In this document: positions 1 to 7,368 of the stretch, piece after piece
Position numbering within the stretch: the first letter of the stretch is position 1
Layout of the letters: every line of letters starts with the position of its first letter
Origin: Bradyrhizobium hereditatis
GTDB taxonomy: Bacteria; Pseudomonadota; Alphaproteobacteria; Rhizobiales; Xanthobacteraceae
Assembly (NCBI RefSeq): GCF_020329435.1
Contig: NZ_JAGKJK010000031.1
Span: forward strand, 1 to 42,816
Direction of reading: 5' to 3'
Length of the DNA: 42,816 nt
Notes under the pieces: model-generated
Database searches by the model: none
The model's input: only the letters and a program-made list of their open reading frames with translations
What the model was told of the DNA's origin: nothing
Position numbers and translations under genes: made by a program

Positions 1-177
1 AGCTCACGTTCTCATTGGCGAGAAATCGGCCGTATCGGACTATCTTGGCCCGATCGCCATCCGCCGCTCGACGCAGGCACGAGCTCGCGCGCGTGACCAT
101 CCCTTCGAGCAGGGCCGCCCCCCTTTATCGAGACGACCATCCCCGAACCGCCCAAGCCTGAATTGTTCATTCAACAT
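1..177 (-). pseudogene. Transposase N-terminus (partial, frameshifted), IS4/Tn5-like
   Basis: On the minus strand an ATG at 177 with an upstream GAGGTG opens MLNEQFRLGRFGDGRLDKGG. The frame is then lost at a run of six C (118-123, six G on the coding strand). With one more G it would read on as ALLEGMVTRASSCLRR and later VRYGRFLANENVS, which resembles the N-terminal DNA-binding region of Tn5/IS4-type transposases as I remember them. The catalytic DDE domain lies outside the window. The gene is partial and broken as written; a run-length error or slippage at the G run is possible. Confidence 0.6.
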
Positions 178-298
178 CTTGGCACCTCAATGGAATCGAA
201 GTGCCAGATACAGAATCACAGCAGCCCGTCGCCGCGGAAGGCCAAATCAAAACACCGAGTCATTCCGTCGCAGCCGCAATCTGTGCATCTGCTAGCGC
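1..298 (-). mobile_element. Left partial IS element (IS4/Tn5-like), 5' end, reading out of the window
   Basis: Bases 1-298 are the exact reverse complement of 42519-42816. The segment holds about 120 bp of IS leader and the first codons of a transposase that runs off the window. The inner edge lies near 296-298, where the two copies stop matching. Beyond it both copies continue into the same palindromic-repeat half, so the IS end probably starts at the CTAGCAGATG sequence. The other IS end is outside the window. Confidence 0.75.
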
Positions 299-313
299 GT
301 TCGCGGGGACGAC
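299..313. repeat. Half of a GTCGTCCCCGCGAA palindromic repeat interrupted by the left IS
   Basis: Read on the minus strand, this is GTCGTCCCCGCGAAC followed directly by the IS end. It is half of a hairpin repeat whose full T-variant arms stand at 25077-25104 and 25170-25197. The right IS copy abuts the same half at 42503-42518, in the same relative orientation. Confidence 0.6.
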
Positions 314-335
314 TCGTGGGGAATCCATCGTCACA

Positions 336-725
336 TCACCGCTTGATCTGCGCCTTCAGCGTATCCTCGACGACGCGGTCGAACGAGGAGGCTTTCGGTG
401 GGGCCTTGGCGCGTTGCTCGGCGACGTATTTGTCGCGCTTGGCCACCAGCGCCGCCAGCTTCTCATCGAGCGCCTTGCGCTGGGTCATCTGCTTGTTGAT
501 TTCCTCGATCCGCTGCTCCGGCTTCATGGTGCGCAAATTGTCCGGCAGCTCTTCCTCCTTGATCGCAGAAATGCTGCTGCGGCCGGCGGAGACATCCGCG
601 CCGGTGGTATCCAGTACGAAGGCGACTTCAACGGCGGGCTTGGCGTTGGCTTGTGACAGGCCGGCGGCGAGCGGAAGGGCGGCGAGCGCGAGTACGAGCG
701 AGCGAAGCGTGATGCGTGACTTCAT
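336..725 (-). CDS. Secreted protein, apparently a VWA-domain protein with an internal deletion
   Basis: 129 aa, chosen start ATG at 725 with GGGGGAG seven bases upstream. Residues 1-28 form a Sec signal peptide (MKSRITLRSLVLALAALPLA, then a cleavable GLSQANA). The mature part starts with KPAVEVAFVLDTTG, the first beta-strand and start of the metal-site motif (DxTGS) of a von Willebrand factor A domain. It then jumps to ADVSAGRSS and a helical, Lys/Glu-rich tail ending SFDRVVEDTLKAQIKR. From memory, rhizobial homologues carry a full VWA domain of roughly 200 residues and more between these two blocks. The reading frame is kept across the junction. No MIDAS site remains, so metal-dependent adhesion function is unlikely. 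It could be a true deletion allele or an assembly join. Confidence 0.7.
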   Translation of the reverse strand: MKSRITLRSLVLALAALPLAAGLSQANAKPAVEVAFVLDTTGADVSAGRSSISAIKEEELPDNLRTMKPEQRIEEINKQMTQRKALDEKLAALVAKRDKYVAEQRAKAPPKASSFDRVVEDTLKAQIKR

Positions 726-886
726 AAAGTCTCCCCCAGATGTTTCGTCCCCTCGGAACCCAAGTTCCGCCGGCTTCACCTTGGGCCGGTGGGCCGAAAA
801 CAAGGCGGGCGGGGGTCAAAATTACGGCTGACGTTGCGCTGGTGCCGCCTGTTGGACGCTGCGAAATCGGTTATGGTTCGAGCACC

Positions 887-1372
887 ATGGAATCACCCGC
901 CCGCCAGATCAGCCTCGTGCCTCCGCCCGACCGCCGTCAGTCAGACACGGCGCTCGCGATTGCGCGCGGCACGGCGCGGTTGTTACGCTCGCTGGGCTTC
1001 TCCTGCATCAGCGAGCTGCCGCTGCCGTCGGGCCGGCGCGCTGACCTTGTGGCGCTGAACGAGCGCGGCGAGATCTGGATCGTTGAGATCAAGTCGTCGG
1101 TGGAAGATCTGCGCGCCGACCAGAAATGGCAGGACTACCGGATGCATTGCGACCGGCTGTTCTTCGCCTTCACGCAGGATTTGCCCTGCGAGATCTTTCC
1201 TGAAGATACCGGCCTGATCATCGCCGACGCCTATGGCGCGCATTTGCATTGCGAGGCGCCCGAGCATCGCCTGCCCGCCGCGACGCGCAAATCGATGATG
1301 GTGCGTTTTGCGATGGCCGCAGCGCAGCGGATCAACCGTCTGGTCGATCCGCAGGGGCACGCGGAATTTTAG
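887..1372 (+). CDS. mmcB: MmcB family DNA repair protein
   Basis: 161 aa. The family (PF06319) was named in Caulobacter, where it is linked to mitomycin C damage repair. The fold resembles PD-(D/E)XK nucleases: here ADLVALNERGEIWIVEIKSS (about residues 50-70) supplies the Asp and the E-x-K pair, and QKWQDY follows as in the family. The length is typical. The start at 887 is the ATG just before the conserved region; the same frame stays open upstream to 740 but codes for nothing recognisable. It is convergent with the SulP gene. In related genomes, as I recall, mmcB is followed by the regR/regS pair; here SulP and a remnant of a second mmcB 3' end lie between. Confidence 0.88.
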   Translation: MESPARQISLVPPPDRRQSDTALAIARGTARLLRSLGFSCISELPLPSGRRADLVALNERGEIWIVEIKSSVEDLRADQKWQDYRMHCDRLFFAFTQDLPCEIFPEDTGLIIADAYGAHLHCEAPEHRLPAATRKSMMVRFAMAAAQRINRLVDPQGHAEF

Positions 1373-1464
1373 ACCGCGAAGCCGGCACTCCGGCTGACAT
1401 CCGCAGTTCGAGAGAGCGTCTGCCAAATTCAGCTGGCAAAGCTGGCGGGCGGGTTCAGGCCCGC

Positions 1465-3187
1465 TTAATGTTTGACTTGGTCTTCCCAGTCCGTCCATTC
1501 TACATCATGGACGTCGAGGTAGCCGGAAACGGCTGCGCCGACGGTTGGGAAAAAGCAATTCTCGCCAAGCTGCGCCAACAATCCGAATTTCTTCAGCTTG
1601 TCCTTCACGGGATCCTTGAGTTCGGCAAAGCAAAGCTCAATACCCAGTGCGTGCAACGCCTCATCCAATTCAGCGAGCGTGTCGCCGGCCGTGACGTCCA
1701 CGCTGGTGACCGGTTCCGCCGCAACGACCAGCCAGCGTACGGGCGTCGGCGATTTCGCTACCGCATCCAGTGCGCGCTCTTTGAAAAACTCGGCGTTGGC
1801 GAAGAACAAAGGCGCATCCCACCGAAACAGGACCAGTCCCGGAATTTGGCGCGCATTCGGGTATCTCGTGATGTCGTGATAGCCTTTCACGCCGTCGGCG
1901 CGGCCCAATACGGCGGAGTGAGGACGCCAGCCGTCCCATAGAAACTCGATAATGGCGATAACGATTGCCAGACCTATTCCTGGAATCACGCCGAGCACGG
2001 CGACGCCGACAAAGCAGACGATTGAAAGCCAGAACTCCCACCGCTGAATGCGGTAGATCCGCTTCAGGTCGGTGATCTCAATCAAGCCGATCGCAGCAGC
2101 GATGACGACGGCGGCTAATGCAGCGTTGGGCAAATGCTGAAGGAGGTTTGGTGCCGCCAGCAGAAGGAAGGCGATCGCGAGCGCGCCAACGACACTGGTC
2201 AGCTGGGTGCGGGCGCCGGCGGCTTCGGCAATAGGCGTCCGCGAACCGCTGCTGCTGATTGGAAAACCCTGAAAAAATCCGGTTGCCAGATTGGCGGCGC
2301 CGAGTCCCACCATCTCCTGGTTGGCATCGACATGATCGCCCAATCGTGCGGCATAGGCCCGCGAAAGCACGCTGGTATCGGCAAATGATATCATCGCGAT
2401 CGCACACCCGCCGATCAGCACCGGGACTATGTCGGCAGGGCCGATCCAGGGAATGGTGAAGCCGGGCAAGCCCTGCGCCAGGGGACCCAGAACTGTCACG
2501 CCGTAACGTGCCGCTAGATCGAACGCAGCGACGGCCGCCGTTGCCCCGACGACGGCTATCAGGATGACCGGCAGCCGCTTGTATCCCTGAAGCAGCAGGA
2601 TAACGGTCAGCGTGCCGAGCCCAATCGCGAAAGCTACCCAGTTGGTCTTTCCATCAAGGATGGCACCGGCGATCGCCCATAAGCTCCGCAAAGGTCCGTC
2701 GCTCTCGATCGAGAAGCCGAACAGTTTTGGCAAATGGGCTGATCAGTACGGTCAGTGCAATTACGTTCATGTAGCCGTAGCGTATCGGCTTGGAAAGAAG
2801 CTCGGTCACAAAGCCCAGGCGCGCGACGCCTGCCAGAACGCATATCGTCCCCGACACGATTGCCATCGCGGCAGCCAAGGTTGCGGCGCGGACGGGATCG
2901 CCACCCGACTGCGGAACGACAACGCCAAGAATGATAGCTGCAAGCGCCGAATCCGGTCCGAGGACAAGTATCCGGCTTGGCCCGAACAACGCGTAGGCAA
3001 GGAGCGGTACGATCGTTGCGTATAGACCGTAGATGCCGGGCAAGCCCGAGGCCTCCGCATAGGCAATGCCAACCGGAACCAGCATGGCGGCCAGCACGAG
3101 CCCAGCAAGGATATCGTGCCCGAGCCACGCCGCTTCATATCGACGGAAGGTGTCGAGACCTGGCAGCCAGCGCACCAAATGCTTCAT
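1465..3187 (-). pseudogene. SulP family inorganic anion transporter, single-base frameshift
   Basis: The gene would encode about 573 aa: a SulP transmembrane domain followed by a C-terminal STAS domain (about the last 110 residues, ending SGYLDVHDVEWTDWEDQVKH). Two overlapping frames carry it. The N-terminal frame (3187 down) holds DILAGLVLAAMLVPVGIAYA and YGYMNVIALTVLIS; the C-terminal frame resumes at LPKLFGFSIESDGPLRSLW. Between the Ser codon at 2740-2738 and the Leu codon at 2733-2731 there are four bases where three are expected (normally IS-Q-LPKLF), so one base is extra at 2734-2737. It could be a real mutation or a sequencing error. SulP proteins carry sulfate, bicarbonate or other anions; the substrate cannot be told. 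The gene is convergent with mmcB and flanked upstream by an mmcB remnant. Confidence 0.85.
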
Positions 3188-3239
3188 TGCCGGTCACTCC
3201 CAAACCCGGTCGGGCTCGCTAGCCGGGCTCGCACGCCGT

Positions 3240-3414
3240 TGCCACCGGTCTTTGCCTTCACGCATACCGTGCCTTGCGAGATTTTCCGTCAAGATACCGG
3301 TGGATTTTAGCCGATGCCTGCCCACGCCCCGCAAGCTGATGACGGTGCGCAGCCATAGCTGCTGCACCACGGATCAACCGTCTGATCGATCCGCGAGGAC
3401 ACGGAGAGTTTTAG
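3240..3414 (+). pseudogene. Decayed duplicate of the mmcB 3' end
   Basis: This stretch aligns with mmcB from about 1150 to its stop at 1372. Shared blocks include TTTGCCTTCACGCA, AGATACCGG, GGATCAACCGTCTG and GATCCGC near the end, closing with TTTTAG in both. It has many substitutions, a deletion of about 50 bases in the middle, and in-frame stops. It lies just upstream of the SulP start, so mmcB sequence borders SulP on both sides. The fragment is not expected to be functional. Confidence 0.8.
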
Positions 3415-3422
3415 GAAGGAAT

Positions 3423-3501
3423 TGTAGCCCGGATGCGCGAAGCGACATCCGGGGTTTGACGAGCACCTTTCCCGGATGTCGCTTCGCTGATCCGGGCTAC
3501 A
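3423..3501. repeat. Long inverted repeat (GTAGCCCGGAT family)
   Basis: Arms 3423-3453 and 3471-3501 pair at 29 of 31 positions around a 17-base loop. The arms begin TGTAGCCCGGAT. The repeat starts 10 bases past the regR stop codon and could end regR transcription as a strong hairpin. I recall the same family in many Bradyrhizobium intergenic regions. Confidence 0.8.
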
Positions 3502-3511
3502 GCGCAGCGAA

Positions 3512-4066
3512 CTACCGCGGCGCGCGCTTCGCCAGAATCCGCTGCAGGGTGCGGCGATGCATGTTGAGACGCCGCGCGGTTTCGGAGACGTTGCGGTTGC
3601 ACATTTCATAGATGCGCTGGATGTGCTCCCAGCGCACGCGATCCGCCGACATTGGATTCGACGGCAGCTCGGATTTCTCGGTGCCGCTGGCAAGCAGTGC
3701 GGCGACCACGTCGTCGGCGTCGGCAGGCTTTGAGAGATAGTCGACCGCGCCCATCTTCACCGCGGTGACGGCGGTGGCGATGTTGCCGTAGCCGGTCAGC
3801 ACGATGGTGCGTGCATCAGGCCGCTTGCGCTTCAGCGCCGAGACCACGTCGAGCCCATTGCCGTCGCCGAGCCTGAGGTCCACCACGGCAAAGGCCGGTG
3901 CGGCCTTGTTGATCTGCGCCAGCCCGTCGGACACGGTGTCGCAGGAGGTCACCGCGAAGCCGCGGGTTTCCATGGCACGCGACAGGCGCTCCAGAAACGG
4001 CTTGTCGTCCTCGACGATCAGCAGCGAGCGGTCGGTGACATCGTTCAGTTCGGCGATGGCGTTCAA
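3512..4066 (-). CDS. regR: Redox response regulator RegR/ActR/PrrA type
   Basis: 184 aa from a TTG start at 4066. It has a receiver domain (residues about 10-125; SLLIVEDD acidic pocket, phospho-acceptor Asp63 in VVDLRLGDG, KP in VDYLSKPAD) and a short C-terminal Fis-type helix-turn-helix (IYEMCNRNVSETARRLNMHR) as in the RegA family. The TTG start places the acceptor Asp at 63, the position I recall for B. japonicum RegR, and gives the usual length of 184. An upstream in-frame start at 4171 would add 35 unrelated residues. The cognate kinase gene regS lies upstream on the same strand, ending at 4187. The pair controls responses to oxygen and redox state, including nitrogen fixation and respiration genes in relatives. 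Confidence 0.9.
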   Translation of the reverse strand: MNAIAELNDVTDRSLLIVEDDKPFLERLSRAMETRGFAVTSCDTVSDGLAQINKAAPAFAVVDLRLGDGNGLDVVSALKRKRPDARTIVLTGYGNIATAVTAVKMGAVDYLSKPADADDVVAALLASGTEKSELPSNPMSADRVRWEHIQRIYEMCNRNVSETARRLNMHRRTLQRILAKRAPR

Positions 4067-4186
4067 GGCAGGGTATCCCCCGAGTTGCGGATGTTGAGCA
4101 TGAAATAAAGCATATGGCGCGGCCGTTTGCAGTGCCAAGACCCTCCTGGCCGGATTGGTTACCTTTCCCATCCCTTTGGGGCAGTT

Positions 4187-5512
4187 CTAATCCGCTGGTC
4201 CGACAGCACTTTCCTCCGCCTCGAAACGGGCGCGCGGCCAGACGATCTGGACCACGGCACCGTGATCGGGGAACGTCCGGTTCGAGAAGGAAACCTTGGC
4301 GCCGGTGCGCTCCAGCAGCGTGCGGGCGATGAACACGCCAAGGCCGAGCCCCGCGCGCGTGCTTTGGGGGTCATCCGCGGTGCGCCGCCGCGATAAATAA
4401 GGTTCCCCGATGCGTTTCAGGATGTCGGGCGCGATGCCCGGGCCGTCGTCTGAGATGACGATTTCGACGGTATCGGCATTCCACCAGGCGTTAACCTCGA
4501 CGGTCGTTCGTGCGAAATCGACGGCATTCTCCAGGATGTTGCCGACGCCATAGAGGATCGCCGGGTTCCGCGCGCCGACCGGCTCTCGGGTGGCTGCGAC
4601 AGCTAGCCGCACCTTGATCGCGACGCCGAAATCGCGATGCGGCGCGACTGCCTCCTCGATCAGCGTCGAGAGCGGCATGCGGTCGAACGGCGCGCCGGAG
4701 GAAGAGAGCTGGGTCAGCTTGGCCAGAATGTCGCGGCAGCGCTGTGCCTGCTCGCGCAGGGTCTTCAGGTCGGAGGCCAATTGCTCATTACCGTCGACGG
4801 TCTTTTCCAGTTCCCGTGAAATCAGGAAGATCGTCGAGAGCGGCGTGCCGAGTTCATGCGCGGCGGCCGCCGCCAGCCCATCGAGCTGCGTCAGATGCTG
4901 CTCACGCGTCAGCACCAGTTCGGTCGCGGCCAGCGCATCGGAAAGCTTTCGCGCCTCTTCCGTCGCTTGGAATGCGTAGAGACTGGTGACGCCGATCGCG
5001 AGCACGATCGAGAGCCAGACGCCGAACAGATAAATCGGCGGCAGTACCAGCGGGTCATCGCTATCCCAGGGTAGCGGCAGATGAAAAAACACGAGCGCAG
5101 ACGCGCAGGCGACCGCGAGAAGGCCGAGCCCCATGGTCAGCCGGACCGGCAGTACGGTCGCCGAGATCAACACCGGCCCCAGGAACAGAAACGAAAACGG
5201 ATTCTGCAAGCCGCCGGTCAGAAACAGGAGCGCAGCCAGTTCGACAATGTTGAGCGCGAGCAACGCAGCGGCATGGACCGGTTCCAGCCGCTGCATCGGG
5301 TTGAACGCCACCTGCAGCGCGAGATTGAGCAGCGCCGAGACGCCGACAACGGCAACGCAGGCGATGATCGGAAAGTCGAATTCCAGGCCATGCCCGACGA
5401 TGAAGATCGCGGTGATCTGGCCGAGCGCCGCCAGCCAGCGCAGCCGCAGGATCGTATCGAGACTGACATAGCGATACGGAAGACGAAAATCAGAGGCGGC
5501 AACGTCGGACAT
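4187..5512 (-). CDS. regS: Redox-sensing histidine kinase RegS/ActS/PrrB type
   Basis: 441 aa. About six N-terminal membrane segments (residues about 25-185) contain GGLQNPFSFLFLG, the quinone-binding loop motif (GGxxNPF) of RegB. The dimerisation helix carries AAAAHELGTPLSTI with phospho-acceptor His219. AQRCRDILAKL holds the conserved redox-active cysteine (Cys259). ATP-binding boxes follow: NILENAVDFA, SDDGPGIAPD, GLGLGVFIA. All hallmark residues are present, so it should be functional. It is transcribed with regR; the regS stop and the regR start are about 120 bases apart. It diverges from the ABC transporter genes, with about 115 bp between. Confidence 0.93.
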   Translation of the reverse strand: MSDVAASDFRLPYRYVSLDTILRLRWLAALGQITAIFIVGHGLEFDFPIIACVAVVGVSALLNLALQVAFNPMQRLEPVHAAALLALNIVELAALLFLTGGLQNPFSFLFLGPVLISATVLPVRLTMGLGLLAVACASALVFFHLPLPWDSDDPLVLPPIYLFGVWLSIVLAIGVTSLYAFQATEEARKLSDALAATELVLTREQHLTQLDGLAAAAAHELGTPLSTIFLISRELEKTVDGNEQLASDLKTLREQAQRCRDILAKLTQLSSSGAPFDRMPLSTLIEEAVAPHRDFGVAIKVRLAVAATREPVGARNPAILYGVGNILENAVDFARTTVEVNAWWNADTVEIVISDDGPGIAPDILKRIGEPYLSRRRTADDPQSTRAGLGLGVFIARTLLERTGAKVSFSNRTFPDHGAVVQIVWPRARFEAEESAVGPAD

Positions 5513-5627
5513 TTCAGGAGTTTAGCCGCGCGGGCGGATGATCACAAACGCAGGCGACCGCCCGTGCGTCGCCGGGCAGCTCCAACCCTTGCGCTAGCAG
5601 CCATGATGGCTCAATGAACAGGCCGAA

Positions 5628-6425
5628 ATGGTCAACAGCGACGCCACGCCAGCGCCATCGCCCGCGGCCGGGCCGGAAGGCCCCGCCGCGATCGACGTCG
5701 TGCATCTAATAAAACTCTACAAGACCACGCGAGCGGTCGACGATGTCTCGTTCCGGATCGCGCGCGGCAGCGTCACCGGGCTGCTCGGCGGCAACGGCGC
5801 CGGCAAAACCACGACAATTGCGATGATCATGGGGCTGGTGCTGCCGACCTCGGGCCGCGTCCGGGTGCTCGGACACGCGATGCCGGAGGAGAGCGCCGAC
5901 GTGCTCGGCCGGATGAATTTCGAGAGTCCCTATGTCGACATGCCGATGCGGCTCACGGTGCGGCAAAACCTCACCATCTTCGGCCGGCTCTATGCGGTGA
6001 AGGATTTGCGCGAGCGCATCGAGCAGCTCGCGTCCGACCTTGATCTGAAGGATTTTCTCGATCGCGCCAATGGCAAGCTCTCGGCGGGACAGAAGACCCG
6101 CGTCGCGCTGGCGAAGGCGCTGATCAACGAGCCGGAGCTGTTGCTGCTCGACGAGCCGACCGCCTCACTCGATCCCGACACAGCGGACTGGGTACGCCAG
6201 CATCTGCAGACCTATCGCAAGACCCATGACGCCACCATCCTGCTGGCGTCGCATAACATGCTGGAAGTGGAGCGGCTGTGCGACCGCATCATCATCATGA
6301 AGCGCGGCCGCATCGAGGATGACGACAGCCCGGACCAGATCATGGCGCGCTACAATCGCACCACGCTGGAGGACGTATTCCTCGATGTTGCGCGCGGCCG
6401 GGTGGCGGAGGGGACATCGCCATGA
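5628..6425 (+). CDS. ABC transporter ATP-binding protein (ABC-2 type exporter)
   Basis: 265 aa. The ATPase domain has Walker A GGNGAGKTT (near residue 55), signature LSAGQKTRV, Walker B LLLLDEPTASLD and the switch His in LLASHNMLE. The C-terminal YNRTTLEDVFLDVARG is typical of subunits paired with ABC-2 permeases. The permease gene overlaps its end by four bases (ATGA), so the two are translationally coupled. The architecture matches DrrA/NodI-like exporters; the substrate is unknown. The position next to regSR does not itself show redox control. Confidence 0.92.
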   Translation: MVNSDATPAPSPAAGPEGPAAIDVVHLIKLYKTTRAVDDVSFRIARGSVTGLLGGNGAGKTTTIAMIMGLVLPTSGRVRVLGHAMPEESADVLGRMNFESPYVDMPMRLTVRQNLTIFGRLYAVKDLRERIEQLASDLDLKDFLDRANGKLSAGQKTRVALAKALINEPELLLLDEPTASLDPDTADWVRQHLQTYRKTHDATILLASHNMLEVERLCDRIIIMKRGRIEDDDSPDQIMARYNRTTLEDVFLDVARGRVAEGTSP

Positions 6426-7240
6426 GCGAGATCGTCACCCGTCCCGCCATCTCCTCGCATCGCATCCAGGCTATGGTGCTGCGCTACTGGTATCTTCTGA
6501 TGTCGTCCTGGCCACGGCTGCTCGAGCTGATCTACTGGCCGGCGCTGCAGATCATCACCTGGGGCTTTCTGCAGAACTACATCGCGCAGCACGACAATTT
6601 CTTCGCCCGTGCCGGCGGCTCGCTGATCGGCGCGGTGATTCTGTGGGACATCTTGTTCCGCGGCCAGCTCGGCTTTTCGATCTCCTTCCTCGAGGAAATG
6701 TGGGCGCGCAATCTCGGCAACCTCATGATGAGCCCGCTCAAGCCGATCGAGTTTCTGATCGCGCTGATGATCATGAGCCTGATCCGGCTTGCGATCGGCG
6801 TGATTCCGATGACGCTGCTGGCGCTGTTCTTCTTCGATTTCAATTTCTTCGCGATCGGCCTGCCGCTGATCGCCTTCTTCTGCAACCTGATCTTCACGAG
6901 CTGGTCGATCGGGATTTTCGTCTCGGGCCTGGTGCTGCGCAATGGGCTGGGCGCCGAGAGCATTGTCTGGACGCTGATGTTCGGCCTGATGCCGCTCGCC
7001 TGCGTCTACTATCCGGTCGCGGTGTTGCCCGCCTGGCTGCAAAGCATTGCCTGGCTGCTGCCGCCGACCTATGTGTTCGAAGGCATGCGCGCGCTTCTGA
7101 TCGATCACGTCTTCAGGAGCGACCTGATGGTCTGGTCCCTCGCCATCAACGCGGTGCTGTTCGCTGCCTCCTTTGCGATCTTCCTTGCGCTTTTGCGCAG
7201 TGCCAAACATCACGGTTCTTTGCTCGGGGGTGGCGAATAA
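6422..7240 (+). CDS. ABC-2 type transporter permease
   Basis: 272 aa with about six membrane segments. The region FGLMPLACVYYPVAVLPAWL followed by AWLLPPTYVFEGMRA is the conserved ABC-2 signature near the C-terminus (compare NodJ/DrrB). ATG overlaps the ATPase stop. It should form the membrane channel of a dimeric exporter with the preceding ATPase. Length is normal, with no defects seen. The substrate is not predictable from sequence. Confidence 0.9.
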   Translation: MSEIVTRPAISSHRIQAMVLRYWYLLMSSWPRLLELIYWPALQIITWGFLQNYIAQHDNFFARAGGSLIGAVILWDILFRGQLGFSISFLEEMWARNLGNLMMSPLKPIEFLIALMIMSLIRLAIGVIPMTLLALFFFDFNFFAIGLPLIAFFCNLIFTSWSIGIFVSGLVLRNGLGAESIVWTLMFGLMPLACVYYPVAVLPAWLQSIAWLLPPTYVFEGMRALLIDHVFRSDLMVWSLAINAVLFAASFAIFLALLRSAKHHGSLLGGGE

Positions 7241-7308
7241 GTCACAGATTCCCGTGGATCCCCGGGGTTTTTAGGCACGTTAGCGGTTGCATGGGGCCGA
7301 TCGGTGCA

Positions 7309-7337
7309 TTGACGCAATATTACGCATTCTGCACTAT
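7309..7337 (+). promoter_or_regulatory. Candidate phaZ promoter
   Basis: TTGACG (7309-7314), 17 bases, CACTAT (7332-7337), placed 31 bases before the phaZ ATG. The same type of -10 (CACTAT) occurs at 14139-14144. The surrounding sequence is rich in TGC/GCA steps, which PhaR-type regulators favour, but that link is only inferred. Confidence 0.4.
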
Positions 7338-7368
7338 GCTGCGGCGCAAACAGAAGGTCAGAAATAAA

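Noticed and set aside
163..831. A plus-strand frame running through the left IS end and opposite the VWA-remnant gene.
   Set aside because: It crosses the IS boundary and antisense of a gene with a clear signal peptide and ribosome site; no domain is seen.
6319..7368. An open frame that would extend phaZ upstream to 799 codons.
   Set aside because: It overlaps the ABC ATPase and permease genes out of frame and is Arg/Ala-rich with no similarity to depolymerases.
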